Source of the DNA: CAUZJO01 sp963580245 | GTDB taxonomy: Bacteria > Sumerlaeota > Sumerlaeia > MVZB01 | DNA length: 43,710 nt | Direction: 5' to 3' | NCBI GenBank assembly: GCA_963580245.1 | Contig: CAUZJO010000015.1 | Coordinates: 1-43,710, forward strand | Part shown: piece by piece, positions 35,420 through 43,676 of the stretch | Layout: every line of letters begins with the position of its first letter | How positions within the stretch are numbered: the stretch's first letter is position 1 | Notes under the pieces: generated by a model | What the model saw: only the letters and a program-made list of their open reading frames with translations | What the model was told of the DNA's origin: nothing | The model's database searches: none | Program-made: the position numbers and the translations under genes

Positions 35420-35486
35420 CTCACATTCGACCCCTGCGGGGGTCGAGGATGAGGACGGATTCGATTTGTGCTCCTGGCCCGGAAGG

Positions 35487-35514
35487 ATGCATCTCCCGGA
35501 ACCGTGAGATGCAC
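35487..35514. repeat. Dispersed hairpin repeat, copy 4
   Basis: TGCATCTC and GAGATGCA form an eight-base-pair stem around CCGGAACCGT. The outermost pair of the other copies is lost here (A instead of G at 35487). It flanks the multi-hairpin element on the opposite side from copy 3. Confidence 0.8.
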
Positions 35515-35843
35515 GTTGGACTCTGGGCCGTGATTTAGAAATCGGAGTAGGTAGGGTGACGGAATGGTGGTAGAGGCGAGGTCGACGTCTTTACATTCGC
35601 TTCAATCTCCGCCACGAGCGAGTTGGGACGCGATGATCAGGCGGAATACGATTACGAGGACGAGGGACGGGAGCCGAGAGCCGATCATCAACCAGAACTG
35701 GTTCCTTCATCGACCCGGCGTTTACTCCCAAAACTGAATCACATCCTGGACTCTGACGCTGCACGGTCTTATCTTGATCGAGACTGGCGGTGGTCTGGAA
35801 TCCGCGTCGGTCCCACGCAAGCCGCTCGAGTGGAGAGCGTCCG

Positions 35844-37127
35844 TTGAATACCCCCCGCTTCAGCGACGATGACAAAGTCCTGGCCATGTTGTGCTCCTAC
35901 CTGTCGCTCGGGGCCGGTCAGCGGACCCATTTGAAGCCGTTGACGCCGGTTGAATGGGACCGATTGTCTGAGAAGCTGAAGGCGCGCGGCGAGGGCCCCG
36001 CGGCGTTGCTCAATAAATCGGTCACCACGATTCAATCCCAGTACGACTTGGAAACGGCCGAGGCGTTGCGCATCCGGCGGCTGCTGGACCGCAACGCGCA
36101 ACTGGCCCTCGAACTCTCGCGCCTGCGGGGGATGGGCATCTGGATCGTCACGTGCGCCGATGAGCAGCACTATCCACAGGCCCTCTCCAAACTGCGCGCG
36201 CGGCGTCCCCCGATCCTGTTCGGGGCGGGAGAGCTGGAGCTGGCCCGGGCCGCGGCCCCTCGGCTGGCCGTCATAGGGCCTTGCAGGCCGGGCCGTGAGG
36301 GGGGAGAATTCACCCGCGCCCTGGCCCAACGTTGCGCGCGTGATCAGATCATGGTCGTCTCGGGCGGGTCCAAGGGGACCGACAGGCTGGCGTTGTCGGC
36401 ATGCATCAAGCATCGGGGCCGGGCCATTGCGGTGCTGCCGGGAGAACTGGTCTCGTGGCTGCGCGAAAAGGCGATCAGCGACGTCGTCGAGGCCGGCAGG
36501 CTCTGCCTCTTGACGGCCTACCACCCCGCGGCGCCGTTCGTCGTCGGCCATGCGGTGGGGCGCATCAAGCACATTTACGCAATGGCCGACCAAGCCGTCA
36601 TTGTCGGATGCAGGCCGGAGAAGGGGGCCATCTGGAAGGGGGCGCGCGCGAACTTCAAATCGGTCCGCACGCCGCTGTTCGTCCGGCGGTTCGACCACGT
36701 GAAATCGGGAAACCTTGGTCTTGTCAACCGAGGCGGCGTCCCGATCTCATTGGAGGACTTGCCCGATGACGTCAACCTGAAGGATTGGCTCGAACAGCGA
36801 GAACATGAGCATCGGGCCTTCGTGGCCGCCACGATCGAGGCCGAAGTGCCCACCCACGCGGGTGAAGACGTGATCCGGATGCTCAGGGAACCGGAGCCAG
36901 AGGACCTATTCCCCCTCATCTGGCCCAAGATCGAGCAGTATCTGCGCCGGCCGCGCCGCTTATTGGAAGTCAGGGAACATTTTGGGATCGAGCAGTCCCA
37001 GGCCAAAAACTGGCTCAATCGCGCCATCCGCGAGGAGCTTGCCGAGAAACGCAGGACCAAATACGTCTCGAAAAAATCCGGCGAGGACGGCTCGTCCCAG
37101 CAACTCGAATTGACCCTCTATCCTTGA
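35844..37127 (+). CDS. Divergent DprA/Smf-like protein with C-terminal winged helix
   Basis: I place the start at TTG 35844, eight bases after GGAG, giving 427 residues. An N-terminal helical part is followed by a Rossmann-like DprA domain from about residue 85: WIVTCADEQHYPQALSKL, PPILFGAGEL, AVIGPCRPGREGGEF, IMVVSGGSKGTDRLAL, AIAVLPGEL and VVGHAVGRIKHIYAMADQAV. Residues 370-415 (LLEVREHFGIEQSQAKNWLN) look like a winged helix. Canonical DprA loads RecA onto incoming single-stranded DNA; this subclass, with PAAPFVVGHAVGR replacing the usual PP..P..FPRRNRIIAGL, is a stand-alone branch of the SLOG superfamily whose role I do not know. It precedes the giant E1-KAS fusion by 59 bases. Confidence 0.75.
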   Translation: MNTPRFSDDDKVLAMLCSYLSLGAGQRTHLKPLTPVEWDRLSEKLKARGEGPAALLNKSVTTIQSQYDLETAEALRIRRLLDRNAQLALELSRLRGMGIWIVTCADEQHYPQALSKLRARRPPILFGAGELELARAAAPRLAVIGPCRPGREGGEFTRALAQRCARDQIMVVSGGSKGTDRLALSACIKHRGRAIAVLPGELVSWLREKAISDVVEAGRLCLLTAYHPAAPFVVGHAVGRIKHIYAMADQAVIVGCRPEKGAIWKGARANFKSVRTPLFVRRFDHVKSGNLGLVNRGGVPISLEDLPDDVNLKDWLEQREHEHRAFVAATIEAEVPTHAGEDVIRMLREPEPEDLFPLIWPKIEQYLRRPRRLLEVREHFGIEQSQAKNWLNRAIREELAEKRRTKYVSKKSGEDGSSQQLELTLYP

Positions 37128-37186
37128 TCTGTTACAAACAGTGACTATCATTAAGGGTCGGCCACGCCACGCAGAGAGGTTTCTTT

Positions 37187-40100
37187 TTGAGCACCCAGCC
37201 GCAAACGCATACCCCCGCGGGCCATAACGTCCAGATCCTGACCGAGCTGTATCGCCACATGGTCACGGCCCGGGCCCTGGACACCGTGGAGGAGGAGCTG
37301 GTGACGCGCGGGGAGGCCTTCTTCATGGTCTCGGGGGCCGGGCATGAGGGGAGCGTGGCACTGGTGCCGCACCTGATCCGGGGCGACTGGCTCCACTGCC
37401 ACTATCGCGACAAGGCGCTGATGCTGGCGCGGGGCATGACGCCGCTTGATTTCCTGCGCGGGTTGCTCTGTAAACGCGACAGCCACTCCGCGGGCCGCCA
37501 GATGAGTGCCCACATGAGCGACCCCAGCCTCAATGTCATGAGCATCGTGGGTCCCGTGGGCAATAGTGCCTTGCAGGCGGCGGGCGTGGCGGCGGCGGTG
37601 CGCGAGCGGCCCGAGCGGCCGCTGGTCCTGTGCTCGATGGGCGACGGGACCACTCAAGAGGGCGAGGCGCTCGAATCGATCGCCGAGGCCGTGCGCTGGG
37701 AGTTGCCCGTCCTGTTTCTGGTCGAAGACAACCGGTTCGCCATCTCCACCACCACGCCCGGTAAGACGCTCTATTCATTGCCCGACGGAGAGGCCGACTC
37801 GTTTTACGGGCTGCCGATCCAGCGCGTGGAGGGCTGGGACGTGGTCAATTGCCTCGAGGTGTTTGCGCGCGCCGTCGGCCAAATCCGCGAGAACCGCCGG
37901 CCCGCGCTGGTGGTCATGAAAACCGAGCGTCTGGCCAGCCATACCAACGCCGACGATCAAGCCGTCTACCGCAGCGACGAGCAGATCGAGCAATCCCACC
38001 GCCAGGGCGATCCGATCCGCAAGCTGGCCCGATACCTCCAGGAAAACGGGTTCGAGCGCGCGGAACTCGATGCGATCGAGGCGCAAGCCCAATCCGAGGT
38101 CCGGCAGGCCTCCGAGGAAGCCCTCGATGAACCCAATCCCCCCGCGACCTCTCAGGCCAAACGCCCCCTCCCCGACTGCGTTTCGGACCCGGTGGCGGAG
38201 TACCGGGGCCAGCCGCGCGAGGACGGCGAGGCGCGCCTGACGATGCTCGAGGCGATCCGCGAGGTGCTGCGCGGGCGTATCCTCTCCGACGAGCGGGTCT
38301 TCCTCTACGGCGAGGACATCGAAGACCCCAAGGGCGACGTGTTCGGCATCACCCGGGGCCTGAGCACCCTGCGCCCGGGGCAGGTCAAGAATTCCCCGCT
38401 GGCCGAGGCCAGCATCGTGGGCACGGCCATCGGGCGGGCACTGGCGGGCCAGCGACCGGTCGCCTTTCTCCAGTTCGCCGATTTCTTCCCCATCGCCTAC
38501 AACCAAATCATCTCCGAGATGGGCAGCATGTACTGGCGCACCAACGGCCAATGGGAGTGTCCGGTGATCGTCATGATCACCTGCGGCGGCTACCGGCCCG
38601 GGCTGGGTCCGTTTCACGCCCAGACGTTCGAGTCGGTCGGCGCGCACACGCCCGGGGTGGACGTGTGCATGCCCTCGACGGCCGCCGATGCGGCGGGTTT
38701 GCTCAACGCCGCCTTCGAATCGGGCCGGCCCACGCTCTATTTCTATCCCAAGAATTGCCTGAACGATCGCGAGCGGACCACTTCGGTCGATGTTCATCGT
38801 CAACTGGCGTGCCTCGGCAAAGCGCGGGTTGTCCGCCTCGGCCGTGACCTGACGATGGTCGGCTGGGGCAATACGGTCGCCCTATGCGCCCGCGCGGCCG
38901 AGTTCCTCGCCGAGGTGGGCGTGGAGGCCGAGGTCATCGATCTGCGCAGCCTCTCGCCGTGGGACCGCGCTGGCGTGGTCCAATCCGCCCGCAAGACCGG
39001 CAAACTGCTGGTGGCGCACGAGGACAACCTGACCTGCGGGTTCGGGGCCGAGGTGCTGGCAGCGGTGGCCGAACAGGCCCGCCGGCCGATCCAGATGCGC
39101 CGCGTCGCCCGCGCCGACACCTACATCCCGTGTAACTTCGCCAACCAGCTCGAGGTGTTGCCGTCGGTTAAGGACGTCCTGGGCGCGGCCGCCGAGATGT
39201 GCGGCCTGGACTTGACGTGGGAGCTGCCCGAGGCCGTGGACGGCAACCTGTTCCAGGTCGAGGCGATCGGTTCAAGTCCCTCCGACGAGTCGCTAGAGAT
39301 CATCAAGTGGATGGTCAAAGAGGGCAGCGAGGTATCCACGGGCCAGTTGCTCGCCGACGTCGAGGCCGATAAAGCGACCCTCGAGCTGACCTCTCCCGTC
39401 TCCGGCGTGGTCCAGCGCATCCTTGTCGAGGAAGGCGAACGGATCAAGGTCGGCGCGCCGATCGTCGAACTACGCGTCGCCTCGAAAACCAACAGACGGA
39501 AACCTTCCACCCGCGAGATGATCGGCAAGCCGATTCTGCACCGGGTATCAGACGTGGAGCAAGAAACCGAACAGCGAGCCCCGTTCTCGGCCCCCCTGAT
39601 TCAGGGTTCCCCCCGCGCGGTTCAGGTTGGGATGGGCCGCGTCTACGTCTCGCTGGGGGGTCGCCGGGTTTCCAACGAGGAGCTGCGTCCCAGATTCGAC
39701 CAGGTGTCGTCCCAGGACATCATTGACCGCACGGGAATCGAGGAGCGCCGCTGGGTCGGCGAAGGCGAGGACGCTCTGTCGTTGGCGGTCCGGGCGGTCC
39801 GTGGGCTATTGGAAGGTGAGCAACTCGACCCCAAACAGCTCGATCTGCTGATTTGCACGACCGGCACGCCCTCGACCGTGACGCCCTCGATGGCGTGTCA
39901 GATTCTGAGCGCCGTGGCCGGGGACGCCTGGACGGCGGCCTATGACCTCAACGCGGCCTGTTCGGGATACATCTATGCGTTGCAGGCCGGCTACAATTTC
40001 CTGAGCAACAAGCCGGACGGAAACGTCCTGATCGTGACCACCGAGGTCCTCTCGCCGTTGCTCGACCTCGAGGATTTCTCGACCAGCATCATTTTCGGAG

Positions 40101-40576
40101 ACGGTGCCTCGGCCACGTTGCTGCGCGGCGGCGTGGACGGCGATTGGGCGACGGCGCGGCTCAGCCGACCCGTCGTGTCAGGTAAGGGCGACCCGGCCTC
40201 GACGATCTGCGTCCCGCTGCCCGGCGCGGGCAAGACGATCTCGATGAACGGCCGGCGGGTCTTCGCCGAGGCGGTGCGCCAAATGGAGGCGATGCTGAAC
40301 GAAGCGTGCCGCCAAGTCGGCCTGACCCCCGACGACCTCAGCCTGATCGTCCCTCACCAGGCCAACCAACGCATCATCGACGCCATCCAAAAGCGCTTCC
40401 GAATGCCCAAGGCCAAGATGTACAGCAACATCCGCAAACTCGGCAACACCTCCTCGACCACCATCCCCATGTGCCTCCACGACCTGCTCGGCGCCCGCGC
40501 GCCGGGCGAGCACATCGGCCTGTGCGCTTTCGGCGGCGGCTTCACGTTCGCCGCGGCGATTTTGGAGACGGTTTGA
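37187..40576 (+). CDS. Four-domain fusion: 2-oxoacid dehydrogenase E1 alpha-E1 beta-lipoyl domain-ketoacyl-ACP synthase III
   Basis: One 1129-residue protein, starting at TTG 37187 seven bases after AGAGG. Residues 15-320 are E1 alpha, with the thiamine diphosphate motif GDG (152-154) to N182. Residues 350-675 are E1 beta with the cofactor-activating Glu407 (SPLAEASIVG). Residues 686-765 are a lipoyl domain with attachment Lys729 (VEADKATLE). Residues 810-1129 are a FabH-type condensing enzyme with a complete triad Cys925 (AACSGY), His1057 (PHQANQR) and Asn1087 (GNTSST). All four units keep their key residues. There is no E2 acyltransferase domain. The likely reaction series is decarboxylation of a 2-oxoacid, acyl transfer to lipoyl, then condensation with malonyl-ACP; the last handover is inference. 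The linker at 770-805 is polar. Confidence 0.9.
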   Translation: MSTQPQTHTPAGHNVQILTELYRHMVTARALDTVEEELVTRGEAFFMVSGAGHEGSVALVPHLIRGDWLHCHYRDKALMLARGMTPLDFLRGLLCKRDSHSAGRQMSAHMSDPSLNVMSIVGPVGNSALQAAGVAAAVRERPERPLVLCSMGDGTTQEGEALESIAEAVRWELPVLFLVEDNRFAISTTTPGKTLYSLPDGEADSFYGLPIQRVEGWDVVNCLEVFARAVGQIRENRRPALVVMKTERLASHTNADDQAVYRSDEQIEQSHRQGDPIRKLARYLQENGFERAELDAIEAQAQSEVRQASEEALDEPNPPATSQAKRPLPDCVSDPVAEYRGQPREDGEARLTMLEAIREVLRGRILSDERVFLYGEDIEDPKGDVFGITRGLSTLRPGQVKNSPLAEASIVGTAIGRALAGQRPVAFLQFADFFPIAYNQIISEMGSMYWRTNGQWECPVIVMITCGGYRPGLGPFHAQTFESVGAHTPGVDVCMPSTAADAAGLLNAAFESGRPTLYFYPKNCLNDRERTTSVDVHRQLACLGKARVVRLGRDLTMVGWGNTVALCARAAEFLAEVGVEAEVIDLRSLSPWDRAGVVQSARKTGKLLVAHEDNLTCGFGAEVLAAVAEQARRPIQMRRVARADTYIPCNFANQLEVLPSVKDVLGAAAEMCGLDLTWELPEAVDGNLFQVEAIGSSPSDESLEIIKWMVKEGSEVSTGQLLADVEADKATLELTSPVSGVVQRILVEEGERIKVGAPIVELRVASKTNRRKPSTREMIGKPILHRVSDVEQETEQRAPFSAPLIQGSPRAVQVGMGRVYVSLGGRRVSNEELRPRFDQVSSQDIIDRTGIEERRWVGEGEDALSLAVRAVRGLLEGEQLDPKQLDLLICTTGTPSTVTPSMACQILSAVAGDAWTAAYDLNAACSGYIYALQAGYNFLSNKPDGNVLIVTTEVLSPLLDLEDFSTSIIFGDGASATLLRGGVDGDWATARLSRPVVSGKGDPASTICVPLPGAGKTISMNGRRVFAEAVRQMEAMLNEACRQVGLTPDDLSLIVPHQANQRIIDAIQKRFRMPKAKMYSNIRKLGNTSSTTIPMCLHDLLGARAPGEHIGLCAFGGGFTFAAAILETV

Positions 40577-40602
40577 TCGATTACGGGTTATGGTTCATTA
40601 AC

Positions 40603-41214
40603 ATGCAGTTGAAACTGATTCGATCAAATTGAATTTGTCTGGGAAGCTTCAATATCTACATTGTCCAGCCTAAGTGGCTTGCGGAACAGGGCATTATTCC
40701 GCGCTCGATCGAGGTCGCCATCGAGGCGAATCTGGAAGAGCCGGGATTTCGCTTCTCGTCTCCGGCGCTGTCATCAAGGTGGATGCTCCACCCTTCCCGT
40801 CTCGCGATTGAAACGGATGATCCGCGTGAAGACTGTGGGGCGTTCATGGGCAAGGTCCTGGAAAAGCTGCCTTACACGCCTCTGACCGCGCTCGGAAAGA
40901 ACTTCGATTACCTTGCCGAGGAAACATTACCCGATGAGCTAAAATGGTTTGAAGACGATTCGTCCTTAAACATTCCCAGGTCGTTTAAGCGGAAGACATC
41001 CAGCCGCGGCTGGTCGTTCCAGAAGGGCTCCCATTTGTTCAACCTCAACGTCGTTCGCGACGATAAGGGGACCTGGTTCCGCATGAACATCCATACGGAA
41101 CTTCGTGGTCGAGAAATCGAATGCGCGCTGGAGAGCGCGAACTTGTTCAAGACGCACCGCACGGCTTTGAAGGGCTTGATGAATCGTATGTTCGGTTCGG
41201 GAGGAGCCGAGTGA
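40603..41214 (+). pseudogene. Module gene 1, interrupted by an in-frame TGA
   Basis: From the ATG at 40603 nine codons (MQLKLIRSN) lead to TGA at 40630-40632. The same frame then continues open for 193 codons with clearly coding sequence: FNIYIVQPKWLAEQGIIPRS, LPYTPLTALGKNFDYLAEET and GTWFRMNIHTELRGREIECA. The part from ATG 40783 onward (143 residues) could still be translated. I do not recognise a named family, but the TPLTALGKNF motif recurs in uncharacterised bacterial proteins. It overlaps the next gene by four bases (GTGA), so the module was once an operon. Inactivation by point mutation is the simplest reading. Confidence 0.6.
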
Positions 41215-41699
41215 ACGCGACAACGACATCGACGATCGCGGAGGCGGTCTTTCTAATCGATGGTGGACTTGTGATGCTTCCTCTTTCTCGCGAAAAGGCC
41301 ACGTGGGTTCGCACGGGATATGCGAATCCTGAATTACGGACCAAGGTTACGCGGGAACTCGAGAACCTTCGCCGATTGCCCGAGAATTGGGACGGTTACG
41401 GAAGCCCGAGAATCCAGCCGGCGACGATCAACGCGGCCAAGGGTTTGATTGCAGCCCTGGCGTAGAAATTCGAATTCGCTACGCCCGTTGTCGTGCCGGT
41501 ACCGGGTGGCCGACTTCAGTTCGAGTGGCCCCGGGGCGAGAAATCACTGGAATTGGAATTTGAAACGGCCACGACGATTCATTTTCTCAAGTGGCATCCC
41601 GAAGAGGGCATCGAAGAGGAGGGAACCTACGACCGTTCGGACCTGGACCGGTCGATCCAACTGATCAAATGGTTTATGGGCGAGGTCGTTCGTGTCTGA
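41211..41699 (+). pseudogene. Module gene 2, interrupted by an in-frame TAG
   Basis: Starts at GTG 41211 overlapping the previous stop. It reads ELENLRRLPENWDGYGSPRI then TAG at 41463-41465. The same frame continues without further stops for 78 codons with KFEFATPVVVPVPGGRLQFE and GEKSLELEFE, ending at 41699. Together the halves match an uncharacterised bacterial family whose members carry LPENWDGYG in the first half and a P-GG-x-x-Q-F-E-W motif in the second. The amber codon therefore splits one gene of about 162 residues. An 84-residue N-terminal fragment could still be produced. Confidence 0.6.
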
Positions 41700-42186
41700 G
41701 TCTAAAGACAGAGGCCCCGCCGTGGCCGGCCATGAGATGCTTTATCGCGCGATCACGTATCCTAGGTTCTGGAACTCACTCGAACGCCGGGTCTCATCCG
41801 CCGCGTTCGCCTACCCTGTATTTTCAGTCGATCGGGCGCTCTTGATATCGGTCGAGGATTCGCTCCGAAAATTTCGCAAGGGGTGCGGACTTACCCGGTT
41901 CAATTACGGACAAGCCCGCGAATTGGGCTTTGACGCGAGAGAAGAGGCCGATGATAGGTTCCCCGCGAACGTCGCCCATGCTCATGTCTACTGCGATTTT
42001 GGAAGTAATCAGCGCAGTTGTTTTATCCCAGGCCCAGGTCCAGGGTCCTGCAGGAGAGACAAGAGCTTATCTTCGGACCCGTTCGCAACGGGCACCGATT
42101 CGGGCGTTCGTCCGGTCCCCTTCTTGGGCGAAGATCGCCTCGGGAGTCGCCTAGGCTTCCTGTATCCCGCTAGCCCGATCCATTGA
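41692..42186 (+). CDS. Module gene 3, 3' end replaced
   Basis: GTG start at 41692, six bases after GAGG and overlapping gene 2 by eight bases. Residues 15-100 (YPVFSVDRALLISVEDSLRK, GCGLTRFNYGQARELGFDAR, ANVAHAHVYCDF) match an uncharacterised small-protein family that I have seen as third member of such a module. After about GSNQRS (residue 107) the sequence loses family character and runs antisense through the last 178 bases of the next gene to an arbitrary stop. The native C-terminus seems lost at a junction near 42010. Function unknown. Confidence 0.55.
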   Translation: MSESKDRGPAVAGHEMLYRAITYPRFWNSLERRVSSAAFAYPVFSVDRALLISVEDSLRKFRKGCGLTRFNYGQARELGFDAREEADDRFPANVAHAHVYCDFGSNQRSCFIPGPGPGSCRRDKSLSSDPFATGTDSGVRPVPFLGEDRLGSRLGFLYPASPIH

Positions 42187-42779
42187 AGTCGCGGTGAGGT
42201 ACGCGTACGCCCCGGCTTAACCTCTTTTAGGATGCCGCACTCTTTCAGATCCCGGAGATTCGCGGCGAATGATTCATGAGAGGTGCCCAACAACTCCGCA
42301 CCCTTACGGGCGAAAATAAAGAATGGGTACTGACCCATCAAATCCTGTATCGCGATGCAAACAGCCATCGTCCTGCGCATACCGGCTGAATCCATGAAGA
42401 ACTCCTTGGCAAGCGACACCGCCTCGCCCGGGGGATCCTTCAGTGTTTGCCTGGCCGCCGTCCAAAGCCGTTCGGGGCCAATGATTCGGCAAGGCTCCTT
42501 GACCCGCTCCCATTTGCGGACGAACAGCCGCCACAGAGACCAGATGTCATCATCAGCCAGCCCCTGCTCCCTCAATCGTTCTTGAAAATCCTGAAGAATG
42601 GGCCGAAGACCTTCGAGCGGTCCTTTCGCCAGGGGGGGGACCGCTTTGAGGCCGCGTGCAAGGTGATGCAAAACCCTCTCTACAGGTTCACCGACTTCAA
42701 CCTTTGAGACGCAGACTGCCACGGCTTCTTCGATTGCTTCGGTGTCGGCGGGCGAGACGTTGTCGGCTTCAACAGACAT
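42009..42779 (-). CDS. Winged-helix protein of unknown function
   Basis: A 256-residue, mostly helical protein. Residues 145-205 (MAVCIAIQDLMGQYPFFIFA, RKGAELLGTSHESFAANLRD, LKECGILKEVKPGRTRTSPR) look like a winged helix-turn-helix with basic wing, as found at the C-terminus of primase or replication-associated proteins of mobile elements. The N-terminal half has no recognisable motif. The last 60 residues are basic and Ser/Pro/Gly-rich and overlap module gene 3, so they may not be native. Upstream lies a phased array of short repeats in its promoter or leader. A DNA-binding role is likely; Rep-like or regulatory function is speculation. Confidence 0.6.
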   Translation of the reverse strand: MSVEADNVSPADTEAIEEAVAVCVSKVEVGEPVERVLHHLARGLKAVPPLAKGPLEGLRPILQDFQERLREQGLADDDIWSLWRLFVRKWERVKEPCRIIGPERLWTAARQTLKDPPGEAVSLAKEFFMDSAGMRRTMAVCIAIQDLMGQYPFFIFARKGAELLGTSHESFAANLRDLKECGILKEVKPGRTRTSPRLQWIGLAGYRKPRRLPRRSSPKKGTGRTPESVPVANGSEDKLLSLLQDPGPGPGIKQLR

Positions 42780-43092
42780 GATACAACTCTGGGGCTTCTG
42801 TAAGGTTTCTGTATTAACTTCTGTCTTTACTTCTGTGGAGCTTCTATCCTAACATCTGTCAATGCGTAGGTCATTGTGACTATTAAGGATCGGTGCTACT
42901 TGACAGAAGCTGATATTCTGACAGAAGCGGTATCCTCTTGGAGCCATTGTTTGCCGAGCCGGTCGCAGGCTCGGATTTCATCATCAGTCCCCCTTCTTGA
43001 TCGCGGAGATCGGAACGAATCTGCTCTCCGTGAGTCTACGATGGGCTTCATTCTTGATTGATCACCCTCATCCGTTGGCGCAGCCCTTCCCC
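42780..43092. promoter_or_regulatory. Intergenic region with phased repeat array
   Basis: This 313-base spacer between two minus-strand genes contains six copies of a TTCTGT-type motif at 42796, 42807, 42819, 42831, 42842 (TTCTAT) and 42854 (ATCTGT), spaced 11, 12, 12, 11 and 12 bases, about one helical turn each. Two inverted copies (ACAGAA) follow at 42903 and 42921, the latter inside the palindrome TTCTGACAGAA. The array occupies about -17 to -80 relative to the winged-helix gene start. No gene is seen in the rest. Confidence 0.6.
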
Positions 43093-43422
43093 TCATACGT
43101 TGGAGATCGCAGCCTCGCGGCGGCGTTGCCCGCCCACGTCCTCAATGAACCGGCAGATATTCTCGAAGTCGTCCGAGAGCGGAGAGGACATGATTAGCTC
43201 GCGTCCCCTTTTTAGATGTTCCTTCTTCACCGACCTCCATTTCCTGGCAAGCTCCTTAACCGCCAGCCCTGGCCGGTTGGAGGGACGCCAAACCCAAAGC
43301 CTCCCGTCGGGTCCGTATATCAAGCATCGTCCTTCTTTGAGGACGATTTCAGGGTCGTTGCACAAGTCGAGACTGACGTGGAATTCGGCCGCGATACGCT
43401 CGATCAATTCTCTACCAATCAT
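43093..43422 (-). CDS. Small hypothetical protein
   Basis: A 109-residue protein with a good start: AGGAG lies eight bases before the ATG at 43420-43422. It reads IGRELIERIAAEFHVSLDLC, then CLIYGPDGRLWVWRPSNRPG, a helix LAVKELARKWRSVKKEHLKR and a polar C-terminus. The mix of a helical start, a short beta hairpin with W-V-W and a basic helix is consistent with a small folded, perhaps nucleic-acid-binding, protein. I do not recognise the family. It is co-directional with the winged-helix gene 313 bases downstream. Confidence 0.6.
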   Translation of the reverse strand: MIGRELIERIAAEFHVSLDLCNDPEIVLKEGRCLIYGPDGRLWVWRPSNRPGLAVKELARKWRSVKKEHLKRGRELIMSSPLSDDFENICRFIEDVGGQRRREAAISNV

Positions 43423-43636
43423 GGCTCACTCTCCTGTATTCGTCCTGATGGCGGTGGTGCGGGGGCGCGGCGATGGCCGAAGACGCACCCATAGCTCCCT
43501 CCCTAAATGGAGGTTTCCTTGCCCCTTGCAGGTCGTGTTCCGCGCCCCTCATGGCTGGTCTCCTCCGAACGGCGATGATTCCTGTCTTTGAACCTATCAA
43601 TCCCATATTTCCCATTTGAGAAATAGAAAGTCATGG

Positions 43637-43642
43637 TATAAT
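43637..43642 (+). promoter_or_regulatory. Candidate -10 element near the window end
   Basis: A perfect TATAAT lies 35 bases before an ATG at 43677. TTGAGA at 43616-43621 is a -35 candidate, but the 15-base spacing is short. The surrounding 80 bases are AT-rich compared with the window. Confidence 0.4.
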
Positions 43643-43676
43643 TTTTCAAATGGCCGATGAATAAAAGCCGAAGTCG

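Larger units (their letters stand above)
34988..35843. other. Long repeat-rich intergenic region
   Basis: These 856 bases between divergent dxs and the DprA-like gene contain no convincing gene. They hold two copies of the GTGCATCTC hairpin (35187, 35487), a multi-hairpin element with inverted ends (35271-35419), a separate hairpin at 35427-35446, a 13-base direct repeat GTCAGTTCTCTGG (35136 and 35234) and a near-repeat CACGTTGG(C/A)CTCTGGG (35171 and 35512). The part after 35560 has an acidic frame (GGAATACGATTACGAGGACGAGG) that looks like a gene remnant. I see no clear promoter. Confidence 0.6.

Noticed and set aside
40630..40632. TGA as a selenocysteine codon in module gene 1
   Set aside because: It lies ten codons from the start with no catalytic context or selenocysteine insertion hairpin, and the adjacent gene also carries a stop, so decay is simpler.
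41463..41465. TAG as pyrrolysine or readthrough
   Set aside because: No sign of amber recoding elsewhere: all other genes use the three stops normally.
42796..42859. CRISPR array
   Set aside because: Repeat units are only six conserved bases at 11-12 base spacing, far below CRISPR repeat and spacer lengths, and no cas gene is near.
43412..43615. A 67-codon minus-strand frame upstream of the 109-residue gene
   Set aside because: It overlaps the start of the better-supported gene, has no ribosome binding site and is rich in Arg/His/Pro.
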